Assembly (NCBI RefSeq): GCF_018139565.1
Contig: NZ_JAGSPK010000004.1
Coordinates: 1-64,000, forward strand
Reading direction: 5' to 3'
DNA length: 64,000 nt
Source of the DNA: Cognatundibacterium rivi
GTDB taxonomy: Bacteria; Pseudomonadota; Gammaproteobacteria; Burkholderiales; Burkholderiaceae_D
Shown: one piece after another, positions 61,947 through 64,000 of the stretch
Layout of the letters: each line of letters opens with the position of its first letter
Numbering within the stretch: the stretch's first letter is position 1
Notes under the pieces: generated by a model
Database searches by the model: none
What the model was told of the DNA's origin: nothing
What the model saw: the letters and a program-made list of their open reading frames with translations, nothing else
Translations under genes and position numbers: made by a program

Positions 61947-62588
61947 ATGTTTTTACGTGGATTGCTAGTGTGCTTGCTGTTTTCTTCAACAGCCAGCGCG
62001 CATGTGGTGATGGAGGCACTGAAGGCGACCGATCAGAGTCAAGTCAGTGCGTGGCATTATCGTGTGACATCATTCGAAAACGCTAAGCTCAAAAGCGTAG
62101 GTGTGTTTGATCCGGCCAAAGAGAAAAAGCAGCAATGGCTGCTGGAGTCGTTTGAAGGACGGGTACCGACGGAAAAAGAAACCAGAAAATTTCTCGACAA
62201 AATGGAAAGTGCCGATCAGGAAAAGCTGAGCGAACAGGTTGATGAGAAATCCTTACAGGCGATAGACGCGGGCAATAATCCCAGACGCTGGCGTTTTCAC
62301 ATGCGTAAAGACGCTGATTTACGAGGTGTACCTCCTGAAAAAATTGCAGGCATTATCACACTCAGTGAAAAGGGTGATTTGCAAAGAGTGGAATATAGCA
62401 ACATTGAAGCCTTTCGCGTCAAGCTCATCCTCAAAATGAACCATATTGTTGCCGTCACTGAATATGAAAAACAGGCAAACGGGGATAATCTGGTGAAGTC
62501 AGAAGCGGTAGAAACCGATGTCTCGGTGATGGGAAAAGACATCAGTCTCAAATTACGCACCGATTATCAAATGCTCCGTCATCAATAA
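61947..62588 (+). CDS. secreted hypothetical protein, 213 aa
   Basis: From the ATG at 61947 with AAAGGAAAAGA upstream. A signal peptide (about residues 1-17, TASAH) is followed by a charged alpha/beta protein with DPAKEKKQQWLLESF and FHMRKDADLRGVPPEKIAG. The region TEYEKQANGDNLVKSEAVET near the end suggests beta strands. It may be an outer-membrane-lipoprotein-sorting-like (LolA/B) shape but I do not assign it. It follows the diguanylate cyclase by 138 bp. Confidence 0.6.
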   Translation: MFLRGLLVCLLFSSTASAHVVMEALKATDQSQVSAWHYRVTSFENAKLKSVGVFDPAKEKKQQWLLESFEGRVPTEKETRKFLDKMESADQEKLSEQVDEKSLQAIDAGNNPRRWRFHMRKDADLRGVPPEKIAGIITLSEKGDLQRVEYSNIEAFRVKLILKMNHIVAVTEYEKQANGDNLVKSEAVETDVSVMGKDISLKLRTDYQMLRHQ

Positions 62589-62939
62589 GCGACATCAATA
62601 AGCGCCATCTCTGGTGCCTTACTTTGTTTTCCTGAAGTTTCTTATGCGTGAGAAACAGCAAAGCACGGACCTTACAACCGGGACAGCCTATTTCGACTTG
62701 TCGTTGTGACACCGTTGTTAATATACATCTTACTCAGACGGATTTACGGCAGCACGGTGCAGGGCACAGGTTACTACTTGCCTCTGTGTCTGATTTTACT
62801 CAAACCGATTCAACAATTTCTTGCAATAAGAAAATTTCACTAACCCTATACTGAGCAGCAATCCTGCCTGCCATGATCGCGCCCTTGCGACACGGCAGCA
62901 GCGGGAGCCAATATTGTTATCAAAAATAGGGAGACTGAC
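62589..62939. promoter_or_regulatory. 351-bp spacer before the Cache-domain gene
   Basis: A small A/T-rich inverted repeat AATTTCTT-GCAAT-AAGAAA lies near 62816-62832. Otherwise I see no gene or RNA. A GGGAGA precedes the next ATG. Confidence 0.35.
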
Positions 62940-63404
62940 ATGAAAAAAATCGGATCACTGATACTGGCATTTCTGATGACTTTTGCCGTATGCGGCGTGT
63001 CTTCAGCAGCAGAGGATCATGGGACTGCTGAACAGGCAACAGCCATGGTAAAAAAAGCGATTGCCCACTTTAAAGCCAATGGCAAAGATAAGGCGCTGGC
63101 AGATTTTAATGATCCTTCCAACAAACAATTCCATGACCGAGATCTGTATGTCATCGCATTCGATATGGAAGGCACGATGCTCGCATCGGCAAATACCAAA
63201 CTGGTCGGAAAACCGCTGATGGATTTTAAAGATGGCGACGGCAAACTGGTGACCAAAGAAATGCTGCAGGTCGCAAAAACGAAGGGCTCAGGCTGGGTCG
63301 AATATCGCTGGCCTAATCCCATCACTAAATTGCTGGACCAAAAAACGACCTACATAGAAAAAGTCGACAATTACCTGCTTGGTGTCGGCATTTACAAAAA
63401 ATAA
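62940..63404 (+). CDS. periplasmic single-Cache domain protein
   Basis: A 154-aa protein with a signal peptide (residues about 1-23, SSAAE) followed by one Cache_2-like domain: MVKKAIAHFKANGKDKALADFN, DLYVIAFDMEGTMLAS, GSGWVEYRWPNP and a conserved YLLGVGIYKK end. Stand-alone Cache proteins bind small ligands in the periplasm and often feed sensor kinases or chemoreceptors; none is in the window. The ATG follows a GGGAGA SD. Confidence 0.9.
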   Translation: MKKIGSLILAFLMTFAVCGVSSAAEDHGTAEQATAMVKKAIAHFKANGKDKALADFNDPSNKQFHDRDLYVIAFDMEGTMLASANTKLVGKPLMDFKDGDGKLVTKEMLQVAKTKGSGWVEYRWPNPITKLLDQKTTYIEKVDNYLLGVGIYKK

Positions 63405-63538
63405 AAATCGATAGTCCCTTTTCGCCGTCCTGCGATAAAAGGGACTACCACTCTGCTTACTGTTTTTCTGACGGTTATTAAAACAGTGAGAATCCAGCGG
63501 AACGATGCTCGTTTCTTAGTTACCTGGTGACAGCCGCA

Positions 63539-63922
63539 TCAGTAACGGTAGCAATGTGCTTGCTGACTTTCACTGCGCATAAACGGCACTGTCTGTAGTT
63601 GTGAGGTTTCACGCTGGCATTGCTTTAATACTTCGGTATAAGCCTCGACCGCATTTTCAGCGACACTTTTTTTGTACGCATCTCCAATTGCTTTCGCGAG
63701 AGAAGACTCTTTCATCTTTTTTGCTGAGTTGTAGCGTCGATCATCTTCTCGTACCGCATCGACAATCAAGACATTTCTTAACTGACCCACCCGCGTGAGT
63801 AGCGGCGTCCTCGCCGTCAAGCTTTCACTATCGTTTAACTGCGCCTGCATTGTTTCAACATCTGCCGCTAACGCCGCTGCTGTCAGGCAGAAACTGAGAA
63901 TCAGGCTAAGAAGTAACTTCAT
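63539..63922 (-). CDS. secreted hypothetical protein, 127 aa
   Basis: From the ATG at 63922. Signal peptide about residues 1-20 (AAALAAD). The mature part is helical and charged (EDDRRYNSAKKMKESSLAKAIGDAYKKSVAENAVEAY) and ends in a Cys-containing tail (CYRY); two Cys overall could pair. Function unknown. It lies on the minus strand near the right edge; the last 77 bases of the window show nothing recognisable. Confidence 0.6.
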   Translation of the reverse strand: MKLLLSLILSFCLTAAALAADVETMQAQLNDSESLTARTPLLTRVGQLRNVLIVDAVREDDRRYNSAKKMKESSLAKAIGDAYKKSVAENAVEAYTEVLKQCQRETSQLQTVPFMRSESQQAHCYRY

Positions 63923-64000
63923 ATGGTGAGCTACCTGAACACAGGTTTTAAAGAGATCAATTGCGGTACGCATGCCGAAAAAGTTTCCCTATTTTACTCA

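Overview
The window looks like chromosomal DNA from a Gram-negative betaproteobacterium, probably Burkholderiales and perhaps Oxalobacteraceae. This is inferred, not searched. The reasons are a very long sigma-70 with a Lys/Ala-rich N-terminal extension, the gene order zapB-zapA-6S RNA-EVE protein, the trxA-rho pair, the rpsU-yqeY-dnaG-rpoD macromolecular-synthesis operon, and a phasin. I see no insertion sequence, integrase, CRISPR array or rRNA.

Layout. 0-5 kb: a (CTT)27 tract inside a possible acidic ORF that runs off the left edge, a remnant of an outer-membrane barrel C-terminus, a secreted M64-type metallopeptidase, tRNA-Leu(CAA), an ArnT-like glycosyltransferase and zinc-free ribosomal protein L31. 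5-13 kb: a YadS-type membrane protein and a complete tripartite RND efflux operon with a divergent TetR repressor and an AcrR-like operator over its promoter. 13-18 kb: rho, trxA, zapB, zapA, 6S RNA, an EVE-domain protein and YbiB. 18-22 kb: a TonB-dependent receptor with LacI-like and FNR-like operator palindromes upstream, and a flavoprotein. 22-30 kb: rpsU, yqeY, dnaG, rpoD, a CAU tRNA and an RhlE-type helicase that starts only 6 nt after the tRNA. 30-33 kb: an ornithine cyclodeaminase homologue, an HTH/membrane-protein pair, and ohr/ohrR with paired AT-rich palindromes. 33-38 kb: pyrF, then a LytTR-type two-component system joined to LiaF-like membrane proteins. 38-43 kb: spermidine-synthase-like and ParB-like proteins, a RIO kinase, a phasin with a histone-H1-like tail, and a MazG-like pyrophosphohydrolase. 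43-53 kb: an MFS transporter, a small outer-membrane barrel protein, a glycine-zipper protein, split YeeE/YedE transporter halves, a glutaredoxin, PepD, and divergent argP/argO. 53-64 kb: an accessory stretch with two hydrolases, two divergent proteins that each carry two TonB-C-like repeats, a large DUF4157 protein ending in a WHH-type HNH nuclease, a phytanoyl-CoA dioxygenase homologue, a diguanylate cyclase and several small secreted proteins.

Most of the window is core housekeeping sequence. The most distinctive items are the DUF4157-WHH nuclease protein with no evident immunity gene, the double TonB-C proteins that lack a membrane anchor, the LiaF/LytTR signalling operon, the tRNA-rhlE junction, the roughly 340-residue basic extension of RpoD, and the two operator palindromes upstream of the TonB receptor.
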